Shown piece by piece: positions 23,708 to 32,766 of a stretch of 34,594 nucleotides of DNA; position 1 is the first letter of the stretch, and each line of letters begins with the position of its first letter. The DNA lies in contig NZ_QWVS01000009.1 of NCBI RefSeq assembly GCF_003570725.1, positions 1-34,594 of the forward strand, read 5' to 3'. A model generated the notes under the pieces. That model was not told the origin of the DNA. It saw only the letters and a program-made list of their open reading frames with translations, and did not search any database. The DNA is from Peribacillus asahii. Its GTDB lineage: Bacteria > Bacillota > Bacilli > Bacillales > DSM-1321. The translations under genes were made by a program, and so were the position numbers.

Positions 23708-24250
23708 ATGGATAAAAGTTGGACAACTGTCGAAGTACTTCGACAAACGCGGCATGATTGGTTAAATAAAATCCAAATTATTAAAGGCAATTTGGAATTA
23801 AATAAGATTGATCGTGTAAAAGGGTTTATTGAAGAAATTATTATTGAAACGCAGCAAGAAGCTCGGCTCTCTAGTTTAAATATGCCGAAATTTAGTGAAT
23901 TGCTAATGACGGCAAATTGGGGAAATTGGGCGTTCCATTTTGAATATGAAATCGTAGATGTTTTTGAAGCATCTGAATCCATGGATGAATTGATGTATCA
24001 ATGGACGAGAAGCTACTTTCAGTTATTAGGAGAACAGTTAAATCCGTTTACTGAAAATATGCTTACGATAGAGATTTCTAAAAAAGAAAGCAGAAATATG
24101 TGTTGTTCTTTTCATTTACAAGGCAAGCTAAAAGAGCAGGACACTGTGACAAAATTTCTGACTAATTCACTAACAGAGCAGCAAACAGTTAATGTGCAAT
24201 CGTTGAGTGAAGAGGATCTTTTTTTCACAATGGACGTGAGGTTTGAATAA
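23708..24250 (+). CDS. spo0B: Sporulation initiation phosphotransferase Spo0B
   Basis: 180 residues from ATG 23708, 6 nt after AAGGTG. Two-helix hairpin with the phospho-accepting His16 in RHDWLNKIQIIKGNLEL (His30 in B. subtilis), followed by a degenerate kinase-like domain. It relays phosphate from Spo0F~P to Spo0A in the sporulation phosphorelay. Located between rpmA and obg as in other Bacillus. Slightly shorter N-terminus than in B. subtilis. Confidence 0.94.
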   Translation: MDKSWTTVEVLRQTRHDWLNKIQIIKGNLELNKIDRVKGFIEEIIIETQQEARLSSLNMPKFSELLMTANWGNWAFHFEYEIVDVFEASESMDELMYQWTRSYFQLLGEQLNPFTENMLTIEISKKESRNMCCSFHLQGKLKEQDTVTKFLTNSLTEQQTVNVQSLSEEDLFFTMDVRFE

Positions 24251-24302
24251 GAAATGATGCATACAGCAAGATAGTACATATAGAAAACAAGGAAGTGATA
24301 GC

Positions 24303-25595
24303 ATGTTTGTCGATCAAGTCAAAGTGTTTGTAAAAGGTGGAGACGGCGGTAACGGAATGGTTGCATATCGTCGTGAAAAATATGTACCAAAAGGTGGCCC
24401 AGCAGGCGGAGATGGGGGCAACGGAGCGAACGTTGTGTTTGAAGTAGAGGAAGGTTTACGAACATTAATGGATTTCCGTTATCAACGTCATTTTAAAGCG
24501 CCGCGTGGCGAACATGGAATGTCAAAAAATCAACATGGTAGAAACGCACAGGATATGGTTGTAAAAGTTCCACCAGGTACGGTTGTTATTGATGATGATA
24601 CGAAGGAAGTAATTGCCGATTTAGTCGAGCATGGACAGCGTGCCGTTATTGCTAAAGGCGGTCGCGGCGGTCGCGGGAACTCTCGTTTTGCTACTCCAGC
24701 TAATCCTGCTCCAGAGATTGCTGAAAATGGTGAGCCAGGGCAAGAGCGCTATATTGTAATGGAATTAAAATTACTTGCTGATGTAGGGTTAGTTGGTTTT
24801 CCAAGTGTAGGAAAATCGACATTGTTATCTGTTGTTTCAGCAGCGAAGCCAAAGATTGCTGAATATCACTTTACGACGATTGTACCGAATCTAGGTGTAG
24901 TTGAAACAGAAGATAATCGAAGCTTTGTAATGGCTGACCTGCCAGGTTTAATTGAAGGGGCATCGGAAGGTGTTGGACTCGGTCACCAGTTTTTACGCCA
25001 TATTGAAAGAACAAGAGTCATTGTTCATGTGATTGATATGTCCGGACTTGAAGGTCGCGACCCTTATGAGGACTATCAAACGATTAACAAAGAGCTGCAG
25101 GAGTATAACTTGCGTTTAACTGAGCGTCCGCAAATTATTGTAGCAAGTAAAATGGATATGCCAGATTCAGAAGAAAATTTGGCGGCATTTAAAGAGAAAT
25201 TACAAGAAGATTATCCGATTTTCCCAATTTCAGCTGTAACACGAGAAGGAATTCGGGAGCTGTTGTTTGCGATTGCGGATAAGTTAGAAGAAACACCAGA
25301 ATTCCCGCTGGATCATGATGAAGATGCAGATAAAGGGGTTCACCGAGTATTATATAAACATGAAACGCAACAAGATGAGTTTGACATTACGCGCGAGCCA
25401 GATGGCAGCTTTGCTGTTTCTGGATTTAAAATCGAGCGTCTATTTAAAATGACGGATTTCAGTCGTGAAGAATCTGTTCGCCGTTTTGCAAGACAGCTTC
25501 GTTCATTCGGAGTGGATGAAGCTCTTCGTCAAAAAGGAGCAACAGATGGTGATATTGTTCGTATTCTAGAATATGAATTTGAATTTGTTGATTAA
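24303..25595 (+). CDS. obg: GTPase Obg/CgtA
   Basis: 430 residues: Gly-rich Obg domain ([23 protein letters not shown]), GTPase domain with P-loop [10 protein letters not shown]3 DLPGLIEGA and G4 ASKMD, then the OCT domain ([21 protein letters not shown]). Essential in 50S ribosome assembly and in stress and sporulation signalling. Ribosome binding site AAGGAAGTG. Follows spo0B by 52 bp. Confidence 0.98.
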   Translation: MFVDQVKVFVKGGDGGNGMVAYRREKYVPKGGPAGGDGGNGANVVFEVEEGLRTLMDFRYQRHFKAPRGEHGMSKNQHGRNAQDMVVKVPPGTVVIDDDTKEVIADLVEHGQRAVIAKGGRGGRGNSRFATPANPAPEIAENGEPGQERYIVMELKLLADVGLVGFPSVGKSTLLSVVSAAKPKIAEYHFTTIVPNLGVVETEDNRSFVMADLPGLIEGASEGVGLGHQFLRHIERTRVIVHVIDMSGLEGRDPYEDYQTINKELQEYNLRLTERPQIIVASKMDMPDSEENLAAFKEKLQEDYPIFPISAVTREGIRELLFAIADKLEETPEFPLDHDEDADKGVHRVLYKHETQQDEFDITREPDGSFAVSGFKIERLFKMTDFSREESVRRFARQLRSFGVDEALRQKGATDGDIVRILEYEFEFVD

Positions 25596-25621
25596 TAACG
25601 GTTGGCAGAGGGGGAAGGTAA

Positions 25622-26071
25622 GTGAACGGCATTGATAAGAAGTTTTTCCTCGTTCGCGAAGATGTCCTTCCAGAGGCTATGAAGAAAACGTTAGATGCTA
25701 AGGAAATGCTTGAACGCGGTAAAGTAGAATCTGTGTGGGAAGCAGTTCAGCGTGTGGACCTGAGTCGAAGCGCTTTTTATAAATATCGCGATACGGTATT
25801 TCCCTTTCATACCATTGTGAAAGAAAAGTTGATTACGCTCTTCTTTTATCTTGAAGATCGTTCAGGCACTTTGTCAGAGCTATTACGAGTCGTTGCGTTG
25901 TCTGGCTGCAACATTATGACGATTCACCAAACGATTCCTTTGCAAGGACGTGCCAATGTTACGCTTTCTTTAAATACGGCTGGAATGACGATGGACATTG
26001 ATGAATTACTTACCACATTTCGAAAAATGGAGTTTGTTGAAAAAGTTGAAATATTAGGAAATGGTGCGTAA
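25622..26071 (+). CDS. pheB: ACT domain-containing protein PheB
   Basis: 149 residues from GTG 25622 (GGGGGAAGG upstream). N-terminal helix-turn-helix-like region ([27 protein letters not shown]) and a C-terminal ACT domain ([34 protein letters not shown]) expected to bind an amino acid. Conserved between obg and pheA in Bacillus, with a role proposed in aromatic amino-acid metabolism but not well defined. A terminator follows, so it is transcribed with obg rather than with pheA. Confidence 0.92.
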   Translation: MNGIDKKFFLVREDVLPEAMKKTLDAKEMLERGKVESVWEAVQRVDLSRSAFYKYRDTVFPFHTIVKEKLITLFFYLEDRSGTLSELLRVVALSGCNIMTIHQTIPLQGRANVTLSLNTAGMTMDIDELLTTFRKMEFVEKVEILGNGA

Positions 26072-26077
26072 TGATGG

Positions 26078-26110
26078 AGCCCGTGCATATCAATTGTACG
26101 GGCTTTTTTT
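26078..26110 (+). terminator. Rho-independent terminator after pheB
   Basis: AGCCCGTGCA (26078-26087) pairs with TGTACGGGCT (one G-T pair), followed by seven T. Confidence 0.92.
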
Positions 26111-26154
26111 GCGTATAAAGAAGAAAGGGGAGATAATTGTACGGGGATAAAGTA

Positions 26155-26183
26155 TTGTAAAAAGTCTGAAAATAGCATAAAAT
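26155..26183 (+). promoter_or_regulatory. Probable pheA promoter
   Basis: TTGTAA (26155-26160), 17-nt spacer, TAAAAT (26178-26183), downstream of the pheB terminator and ~88 bp before pheA. No T-box or attenuator was recognised in the leader. Confidence 0.6.
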
Positions 26184-26271
26184 AAAGGGATATATTTAAT
26201 GGTAAATAACGATAACAGACCTGTAAATAGGGTAAATAGCTATATTGTCGTGAAAAAAGGAGAGTTTTTAG

Positions 26272-27147
26272 ATGTCGCACAAAATTGCTTTTCTCGGACC
26301 TAAGGCTACATTCACAGATTTAGCGGTCTCTCGGCTTTTTCCGAATGAATTAAAAATGCCAAAGGCTACGATTCCAGATTGTATCGATGCTGTTCAAGAA
26401 GGAGAGGCTGATATTGCTGTTGTTCCGATTGAGAATGCATTAGAAGGTTCCGTTAATATTACAATTGATTACTTAATTCATGAGGTTCAGCTTCCGATTC
26501 AGGGAGAGGTAATTACACCAATTCAGCAGCATTTTATGGTGCATCCAGACCAGGCTGTAGCTGGTTTTAAACCAGAAACGATTTACTCACATCCGCATGC
26601 TATTGCACAGTGTCATAAATTTTTACATAAGGAATGGAAAGGTATTCCATGTGAAGAAGTGACATCAACAGCAGCGGCAGCGAAAATGGTTAGTGAGCAA
26701 CCGGAACGAAAGATTGCTGCGATTGCGAATGAATTAGCAGCTGAGGAATATGGATTAACGATTGTTCAACATAATGTTCATGATTATTCTTATAATCATA
26801 CGAAGTTCATTGTCGTGTCGAAGGAGAGTGTCGACTATAAAGGGCATGTAACGGTTAATCGAGGGTGGAAAACAACGCTGATGGTGATGCTTCCTGCCGA
26901 TCATTCCGGGGCCCTTCATCAAGTACTTTCGGCGTTTGCATGGCGCAAATTAAACTTATCCAAAATTGAATCCCGCCCAATGAAAACGGGATTAGGAAAT
27001 TACTTCTTTATTATTGATGTGGAAATGGCGCTCGATGAAGTGCTTATTCCAGGTACTATTTCTGAATTAGAAGCACTTGGCTGCAAGGTTTCTATTCTTG
27101 GAAGTTATCCGAGCTTCGCTGTGGAGACAGCTGTGAAGATGGGATAA
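26272..27147 (+). CDS. pheA: Prephenate dehydratase
   Basis: 291 residues; converts prephenate to phenylpyruvate in phenylalanine synthesis. Catalytic domain with IAFLGPKATFTDLAV, VPIENALEGSVNITIDYLI and STAAAAKMV, and a C-terminal ACT regulatory domain with the phenylalanine-binding GALHQVLSAF and KIESRP motifs. The usual catalytic Thr-Arg-Phe motif reads Thr-Lys-Phe here (NHTKFIVV), a conservative change worth noting. Ribosome binding site AAGGAGAG. Convergent with niaR across a bidirectional terminator. Confidence 0.96.
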   Translation: MSHKIAFLGPKATFTDLAVSRLFPNELKMPKATIPDCIDAVQEGEADIAVVPIENALEGSVNITIDYLIHEVQLPIQGEVITPIQQHFMVHPDQAVAGFKPETIYSHPHAIAQCHKFLHKEWKGIPCEEVTSTAAAAKMVSEQPERKIAAIANELAAEEYGLTIVQHNVHDYSYNHTKFIVVSKESVDYKGHVTVNRGWKTTLMVMLPADHSGALHQVLSAFAWRKLNLSKIESRPMKTGLGNYFFIIDVEMALDEVLIPGTISELEALGCKVSILGSYPSFAVETAVKMG

Positions 27148-27149
27148 GG

Positions 27150-27181
27150 AAAACCCTCATTCGTATTGAATGGGGGTTTTT
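27150..27181. terminator. Bidirectional terminator between pheA and niaR
   Basis: AAAACCCTCATTC (27150-27162) pairs with GAATGGGGGTTTT (27168-27180) with one G-T pair. T runs flank it on both strands, so it can stop both convergent genes. Confidence 0.85.
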
Positions 27182-27185
27182 ACAT

Positions 27186-27722
27186 TTACTCTACAAGAAT
27201 ATTGGCTTTTTTTAAGACAGCTTCCGCTTCATCTAACAGCTCTTCTGATGATGCACTTAATGTATGAAGATGAATACCATCGGTTAGCTCTAGTAAATAG
27301 GAAGCATTTGTTTCTGACATTTTAGTAAGAAATTGTTGAACGTCTTTGCGGCTGCTAACCATAATAGATGCTGTTAAATCGCCGTATATCGGATGTTCAA
27401 TGCTTACATTTTTAACAGTTACCCCGATATCAACAAGTAAGTTCAGCTCCTCCTCTGTACGTGAAGGCTCATGGTGACAGGCGACGGTACGCTCATAATT
27501 TTGCGTTTTGTTTGCTGTATGCATATATAAATAGCCCTGGCTTGTTGCGATAATCGGTTCATTTCGAGCCTTTAGAAGTGTGATGTCACTCACAATTACT
27601 TGTCGGCTAACGTTAGCTTGTTTTGAAAGCTCACTTCCTGTAATAGGCCGGTCACTTGATTGGAGAATTTGCAGTAGTTGCAATCGTCTTTCTTCACCGA
27701 GTAACTTTCTTTTTGTATCCAT
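27186..27722 (-). CDS. niaR: NAD biosynthesis transcriptional repressor NiaR
   Basis: 178 residues from the ATG complementary to 27720-27722, behind GAGGAGAG; a TTG five codons earlier lies within the ribosome binding site. N-terminal winged helix (LLQILQSSDRPITGSELSKQANVSRQVIVSDITLLKARN) and a C-terminal 3H domain named for its three conserved His residues (ACHHEP, SIEHPIYGDLTA, DGIHLHTLSA). In B. subtilis (YrxA/NadR) it uses nicotinic acid as co-repressor to shut down the nad genes. It sits beside its regulon here. Confidence 0.93.
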   Translation of the reverse strand: MDTKRKLLGEERRLQLLQILQSSDRPITGSELSKQANVSRQVIVSDITLLKARNEPIIATSQGYLYMHTANKTQNYERTVACHHEPSRTEEELNLLVDIGVTVKNVSIEHPIYGDLTASIMVSSRKDVQQFLTKMSETNASYLLELTDGIHLHTLSASSEELLDEAEAVLKKANILVE

Positions 27723-27759
27723 GTAATCTCTCCTCAATGTTTAAAAACGAATAATTATT

Positions 27760-28884
27760 TTATTGTACCACAGCTTGAACAAAGTTTTCGGCTAATTTTT
27801 TCACATCTGCTTCTGTCGTCATTTTGCCAAATGAAAGGCGAATAAGCTGATGTGCTTCCTCAATGGTTTTCCCCATAGCAAGCATCATTTTGGAAGGCTC
27901 CTGCTTATCAATTTGGCAAGCACTTCCTGTAGAAATAGCTAATCCACGTCGATTTAATTCAATCATTATATATTGTCCTTGCAGTCCTGAGCAGGTTAAC
28001 GCAAGAATATGCGGCAACTGGCTTCTTTTTGATTCTATGACTTCAAAGAGTACGTTTGATTCCTGCAGCAGCTCAATGAATTGCGTACGTAAGGTGGATA
28101 TGCGTGCTAATTCCTGATCGAGCTGGTTTGCTAGCTTTGTAGCAGCTGTCACAAAAGCGGCAATTCCTGGAACGTTGACAGTACCAGCTCGAAAGCCATA
28201 TTCATGTGTCACATTTGGAAGCGCCGGTTTTAGTTTATGTTTATTGGGAAAAATAACCGCTCCGACACCTTTTGGACCATATACTTTATGGCTGGAGATT
28301 GCCATGCTGTCACAAGCTCTGCTAATCGATTGTAATGGCAGTTTAGCAAAAGATTGGACACAATCGACATGAAGAAAGATATCTCGGTTGTGTAAGAGTG
28401 TTCGTATATTTTCAATTGGTTGTACGACTCCTGTTTCGGAATTAACATGTTGAACGATGATGAGGCATGTTTGTTCCGAAAGCTGGGTTTCTAAATAATT
28501 AAGATCTATTGTGCCATCTTGTAGATGCTCAAGGTACGTAATATGATAGCCGTTGTTTTTAAGTTTTTCAACATATTGATAGATGGAGGCATGCTCCGCT
28601 TGGCTGACTAATATATGGTTTTTATGTGGATGTTTAGATGCCAATAAGGTGTCAATCGCAAGTACATTGCTTTCAGACCCGCCGCTTGTAAAAATCACAT
28701 GCTCTTTTTCAACGTGTAGTAGTGCAGCGAGCTGTTGACGTGATACATCAAGCAGCTTGGCAGACTGGGAGCCGCAATCATGAAGGCTGCTTGAATTTCC
28801 ATAAAACTGCTGTGAAGCATCTACCCATACTTTTAAAGCATCAGAATCAATTGGTGTTGTTGCTGCGTAGTCAAAATAAATCAA
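27760..28884 (-). CDS. nifS: Cysteine desulfurase NifS for NadA iron-sulfur cluster
   Basis: A PLP-dependent class V aminotransferase-fold protein, ~374 residues from TTG 28884 (protein beginning MIYFDYAATTPID). GTG 28893 or 28899 would add 3-5 residues but have no spaced ribosome binding site. PLP lysine in AISSHKVYGPKGVGAV and the active-site Cys in STGSACQIDKQEPS are present. In Bacillus this desulfurase supplies sulfur for the [4Fe-4S] cluster of quinolinate synthase. Divergent from nadB, convergent reading into niaR 37 bp downstream. Confidence 0.94.
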   Translation of the reverse strand: MIYFDYAATTPIDSDALKVWVDASQQFYGNSSSLHDCGSQSAKLLDVSRQQLAALLHVEKEHVIFTSGGSESNVLAIDTLLASKHPHKNHILVSQAEHASIYQYVEKLKNNGYHITYLEHLQDGTIDLNYLETQLSEQTCLIIVQHVNSETGVVQPIENIRTLLHNRDIFLHVDCVQSFAKLPLQSISRACDSMAISSHKVYGPKGVGAVIFPNKHKLKPALPNVTHEYGFRAGTVNVPGIAAFVTAATKLANQLDQELARISTLRTQFIELLQESNVLFEVIESKRSQLPHILALTCSGLQGQYIMIELNRRGLAISTGSACQIDKQEPSKMMLAMGKTIEEAHQLIRLSFGKMTTEADVKKLAENFVQAVVQ

Positions 28885-29009
28885 AATAGTCACATCCACT
28901 TCATAGTGTAGGATTAGGTTATAGAAAGTGTTTATCTTTCTTAACGCCGTTATTTAACAGGTCTATTCTAAAAAACTCTTGATTATAGTTTAATAATGTG
29001 TAAATATAT

Positions 29010-29021
29010 GTGTCAAGACAC
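29010..29021. promoter_or_regulatory. Probable NiaR operator in the nifS-nadB promoter region
   Basis: Perfect inverted repeat GTGTC-AA-GACAC, 25 bp before the nadB ATG and immediately downstream of a candidate promoter (TTGATT at 28979-28984, TAAATA at 29001-29006). Sequence, position and adjacency to niaR fit the NiaR box of Bacillus. A second site for nifS may include AACAGG near 28956 but is not clear. Confidence 0.62.
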
Positions 29022-29045
29022 TTGTTAAATCAAGGAGCGGTAAAA

Positions 29046-30632
29046 ATGAATAAAATGGAAGTCATTATCGTCGGCAGTGGAATTGCAGCATTAAAAACAG
29101 CAATAGAAGCGAGTGCAACCAAACATGTGATGCTTATCACAAAATCTAAGCTTCGCCATAGCAACTCGTATTTAGCACAAGGTGGAGTTGCTGTTGCTAT
29201 GTCTAAAGAGGATACACCGATTTCCCATAGAGAAGATACGATTCAAGCAGGCCGTTATTATAACAATGCAACAGCAGTAGAAGCATTAGTGCAAACAGCT
29301 CCTGTTGCTATTTCAGAACTAATAGCATCTGGGATGGAATTTGATCGTAATTCAGAAGGCCATCTTATGCTTGGGATGGAAGGTGCTCATAGTGAGCGTA
29401 GAATTCTTCATAGTCACGGTGATGCAACTGGAAAATACATCATTGAGCATTTGCTTAGAGAGTTGGCTCTTTCGAAGGTGGAAGTGATGGAAGATACAGC
29501 AGTCGTTGAGCTCATAATGGGGGATGATGCTTCCTGTATTGGCGTTAAGATAGTGAATCATGAAGGCCATCTTCAAACGATGTGTGGTGAACATATTGTG
29601 TTAGCAACCGGCGGATGCGGGTCATTATTTCAGTTCACGTCTAATGCCAGCACCGTATCTGGAGACGGAATTGCTCTAGCTCTTAAAGCAGGAGCGCGTA
29701 TTCGTGATATGGAGTTTATTCAATTCCATCCGACTTTATTATATTGTAACGGTAAAACGCAAGGACTTGTATCTGAAGCTGTTCGCGGTGAAGGAGCAAA
29801 GCTTGTAACAGAATCAGGAAAAGCGATTATGAAGGATGTTCATGCTTTAGCAGATTTAGCGCCACGCCATATTGTCGCGCAAACGATTTACTCCTATATT
29901 GAACGTGGAGAAAACGTGTATTTAGATATCTCGATGATTTCTAATTTTAGGGAGCGTTTTCCAACAGTCGCTGCCCTTTGCTTGAAAAATGGAATCCACC
30001 TTGAAGAAGGAAAAATTCCTGTAGCTCCCGGCAATCATTTTTTAATGGGCGGAATTGAAACGGATGGGAAGGGGCGAACTTCTGTCGAAGGCTTATATGC
30101 CGTTGGAGAAGTCGCTTGTACAGGTGTTCATGGTGCCAATCGTCTTGCTAGTAATTCGTTATTAGAGGGGTTAGTTTTTGGGAGTACTCTCGGTCGCTAT
30201 TTGCAGCAAGCTCCTCAAAGAGTATTACCTCAAGAAAAGAAAACGTTAAAAAAGACTAGTCCTGGTTTAATCACATTGCCTGAATTAGCGGATATTCAAA
30301 AACATCTTATGCATTATGCGGGTATTGTTCGGAATGCGAAGGATCTTGGCCGCTTAAAAGCCTGGTTGGAATCATTTCAGATTGATTGTTTGCTCGAGCT
30401 AGCATGTGAGAATGCTTCCATCCATGAGTTAGCAAAAGTGAATGCGATTATTGTCTCATGGTTGATTGCTGAATCGGCATTAGCAAGGCAAGAAAGCAGA
30501 GGTGGTCATTTCCGAAGTGATTATCCAATAGAAAATGATGCGGTTTGGCTGGATACTTCCATAATATTAGATCGTCATGAAGTAATAAAACGTTTGAAAG
30601 GAAGCGTTGTATATGAATTTATTAAAGCTTAG
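29046..30632 (+). CDS. nadB: L-aspartate oxidase
   Basis: 528 residues from ATG 29046 after AAGGAGCGG (an upstream in-frame start at 29010 lies in the operator and is rejected). FAD-binding N-terminus VIIVGSGIAALKTAIEAS, LAQGGVAVAM, GMEGAHSERRILHSHGDATG, and the flavoprotein motif GLYAVGEVACTGVHGANRLASNSLLEGLVFG. It oxidises aspartate to iminoaspartate, the first step of NAD de novo synthesis. Its end overlaps nadC by 20 bp. Confidence 0.96.
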   Translation: MNKMEVIIVGSGIAALKTAIEASATKHVMLITKSKLRHSNSYLAQGGVAVAMSKEDTPISHREDTIQAGRYYNNATAVEALVQTAPVAISELIASGMEFDRNSEGHLMLGMEGAHSERRILHSHGDATGKYIIEHLLRELALSKVEVMEDTAVVELIMGDDASCIGVKIVNHEGHLQTMCGEHIVLATGGCGSLFQFTSNASTVSGDGIALALKAGARIRDMEFIQFHPTLLYCNGKTQGLVSEAVRGEGAKLVTESGKAIMKDVHALADLAPRHIVAQTIYSYIERGENVYLDISMISNFRERFPTVAALCLKNGIHLEEGKIPVAPGNHFLMGGIETDGKGRTSVEGLYAVGEVACTGVHGANRLASNSLLEGLVFGSTLGRYLQQAPQRVLPQEKKTLKKTSPGLITLPELADIQKHLMHYAGIVRNAKDLGRLKAWLESFQIDCLLELACENASIHELAKVNAIIVSWLIAESALARQESRGGHFRSDYPIENDAVWLDTSIILDRHEVIKRLKGSVVYEFIKA

Positions 30633-31461
30633 GCAATTATTAGAGCAATTCTTTATTGAAGATATCGGCGAACGCGATGTGACGAGCGACACTTTATTTC
30701 CAGTTGAATCACAAGGCACGTTAACATTTTTGGCAAAAGAAGCTGGTATTTTCTCGGGAGGAGATGTTATTAAAACAGGCTTTACGATGTTAGATTCAAC
30801 CATTGAAATTGAGTTGTTTGTAAGAGATGGTGAATCGTTTGAAGTTGGTCAAAAGCTTGCGCAAATGACGGGGAGTATGGCCGCTCTTTTGAAGGGAGAG
30901 CGAGTGGTGCTGAATTTAGTCCAACGAATGTCGGCCATTGCGACAGAAGCTAATAAAGCAGTGCAAATATTAGACGGAACGAAGACGAAGCCCTGTGATA
31001 CAAGAAAGACAACACCCGGTCTACGTATGTTAGAGAAGTATGCCGTCCGATCTGGCGGGGCTTTCAATCATCGCTATGGCTTGTATGACGCGGTTATGAT
31101 TAAAGATAATCATATTTCCTTTGCCGGTTCGATTACAAAGGCTGTTGAGATTGTTAAAGCGAAGCTCGGTCATACAGTTAAAATTGAAGTCGAAACAGAG
31201 TCAAAAGAGCAAGTGATTGAAGCAGTTCAGGCTGGTGCTGATATTATTATGTTTGATAATCGAACACCAGAGGAAATTAAACAATTTGTTCAATTAGTTC
31301 CGCCTCATATTGTGACAGAAGTATCGGGAGGAATTACGTTAGACAATTTAGCTTTGTACCGAGATTGTGGAGTAGATATGATTTCGTTAGGATGCTTAAC
31401 GCATAGTGTACGTGCGCTTGATATTAGTGCCAAGGTAAGAGAACGGGAGGGTGTGTATTAA
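30613..31461 (+). CDS. nadC: Nicotinate-nucleotide pyrophosphorylase (quinolinate phosphoribosyltransferase)
   Basis: 282 residues from ATG 30613, 8 nt after AAGGAAG inside the end of nadB. Motifs include [53 protein letters not shown] and [14 protein letters not shown]. Converts quinolinate plus PRPP to nicotinate mononucleotide. Stop overlaps the nadA start by one base (TAATG). Confidence 0.96.
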   Translation: MNLLKLRQLLEQFFIEDIGERDVTSDTLFPVESQGTLTFLAKEAGIFSGGDVIKTGFTMLDSTIEIELFVRDGESFEVGQKLAQMTGSMAALLKGERVVLNLVQRMSAIATEANKAVQILDGTKTKPCDTRKTTPGLRMLEKYAVRSGGAFNHRYGLYDAVMIKDNHISFAGSITKAVEIVKAKLGHTVKIEVETESKEQVIEAVQAGADIIMFDNRTPEEIKQFVQLVPPHIVTEVSGGITLDNLALYRDCGVDMISLGCLTHSVRALDISAKVREREGVY

Positions 31462-32564
31462 TGAGTTTATTAGAACAAGCGTTAGTCTCAACAGCTTTAC
31501 CGGAAGTATATAAAACGATGACAACAGAAGAAATGGAAGCGCGTGTTTGGGAGATAAAAAAACAGCTCGGATCCCGTTTGTTTATTCCAGGGCATCACTA
31601 TCAACGTGAAGAAGTGATTCAGTTTTCTGATGCTACAGGTGATTCCCTGCAGCTTGCTCAAATTTCTGCGGCGAATCGAGAGGCAGAATTCATTGTCTTC
31701 TGTGGTGTACATTTTATGGCAGAAACAGCGGATATTTTGACGACGGAAGAACAAACAGTTATCTTACCGGATATGCGTGCAGGCTGTTCGATGGCGGATA
31801 TGGCGGATATTCATCAAACAGATCGAGCTTGGGTAAAACTGCAACAGTTGTTTGGTGATACAATTCTTCCTTTAACATATGTAAATTCAACAGCAGCGAT
31901 TAAAGCGTTTGTCGGTAAAAATGGAGGAGCAACCGTTACCTCTTCAAACGCGAAGGAAATGGTATCTTGGGCGCTATCTCAGAAAGAACGGATTTTATTT
32001 TTACCTGACCAACATTTAGGGAGAAATACTGCTTATGATTTAGGAATTCCTTTAGATCAGATGGCGGTATGGGATCCACATAAAGATGAATTAATTTATG
32101 AAGGGAATATCGAGAATATTAAAGTATTGCTTTGGAAAGGTCACTGCTCCGTTCATGAAAACTTTACGACTGCTAACATTGAAGAACTGCGTAAAACACA
32201 ACCAGATATGAGAATTATTGTTCATCCCGAATGTCGCCGTGAAGTAGTGGCCATGGCAGATGATAATGGCTCAACCTCTTATATTATTAACGCTATTGAA
32301 CAGGCAGAACCGGGCAGCTCATGGGCAATTGGAACGGAAATGAATCTTGTTAAACGATTGATGGCTAAGCATCCGGATAAAAATATTATCTCTTTGAATC
32401 CGAATATGTGTCCATGCTTGACGATGAATCGAATCGATTTGCCGCACTTACTATGGTCTCTTGAATCGATTAGCAAAGGGCAAGTGATTAATCCAATTAA
32501 GGTAGAAAAAAACATTGCCGATGATGCCATTCTTGCATTAAATCGAATGTTACAACATAAATGA
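31461..32564 (+). CDS. nadA: Quinolinate synthase A
   Basis: 367 residues, close to the B. subtilis length. Condenses iminoaspartate with dihydroxyacetone phosphate. The three [4Fe-4S] ligands are visible: Cys109 in RAGCSMADM, the Cys of VHPECRREV, and one in [33 protein letters not shown] is the substrate region. Last gene of nadB-nadC-nadA; nifS nearby supplies cluster sulfur. A terminator follows. Confidence 0.97.
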   Translation: MSLLEQALVSTALPEVYKTMTTEEMEARVWEIKKQLGSRLFIPGHHYQREEVIQFSDATGDSLQLAQISAANREAEFIVFCGVHFMAETADILTTEEQTVILPDMRAGCSMADMADIHQTDRAWVKLQQLFGDTILPLTYVNSTAAIKAFVGKNGGATVTSSNAKEMVSWALSQKERILFLPDQHLGRNTAYDLGIPLDQMAVWDPHKDELIYEGNIENIKVLLWKGHCSVHENFTTANIEELRKTQPDMRIIVHPECRREVVAMADDNGSTSYIINAIEQAEPGSSWAIGTEMNLVKRLMAKHPDKNIISLNPNMCPCLTMNRIDLPHLLWSLESISKGQVINPIKVEKNIADDAILALNRMLQHK

Positions 32565-32573
32565 TCATAAAGA

Positions 32574-32605
32574 AGGCCTGAATTGAACATGATTCAGGTC
32601 TTTTT
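32574..32605 (+). terminator. Rho-independent terminator after nadA
   Basis: AGGCCTGAAT (32574-32583) pairs with ATTCAGGTCT (32592-32601, one G-T pair), followed by five T. Confidence 0.88.
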
Positions 32606-32661
32606 ATTGTTTCGTGTAGGTTCCCTTTGGTTGAAATTCGAAGGTGAAATGTATATAAATT

Positions 32662-32692
32662 TTTCATAAAGTCTTTCCTTCAGGCATAAGTT
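32662..32692 (+). promoter_or_regulatory. Possible sporulation-type promoter of safA
   Basis: TTCATAAA and GCATAAGTT are separated by about 14 nt, loosely resembling mother-cell sigma-E/sigma-K promoters expected for safA. The match is weak; CATAGTAT at 32728-32735 is a competing -10 element. Confidence 0.28.
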
Positions 32693-32766
32693 TTGATGAT
32701 GAAATATTATCAATTTAATAATCGCTTCATAGTATATATGGACATATGCACAGGAGGGATTGCAGC

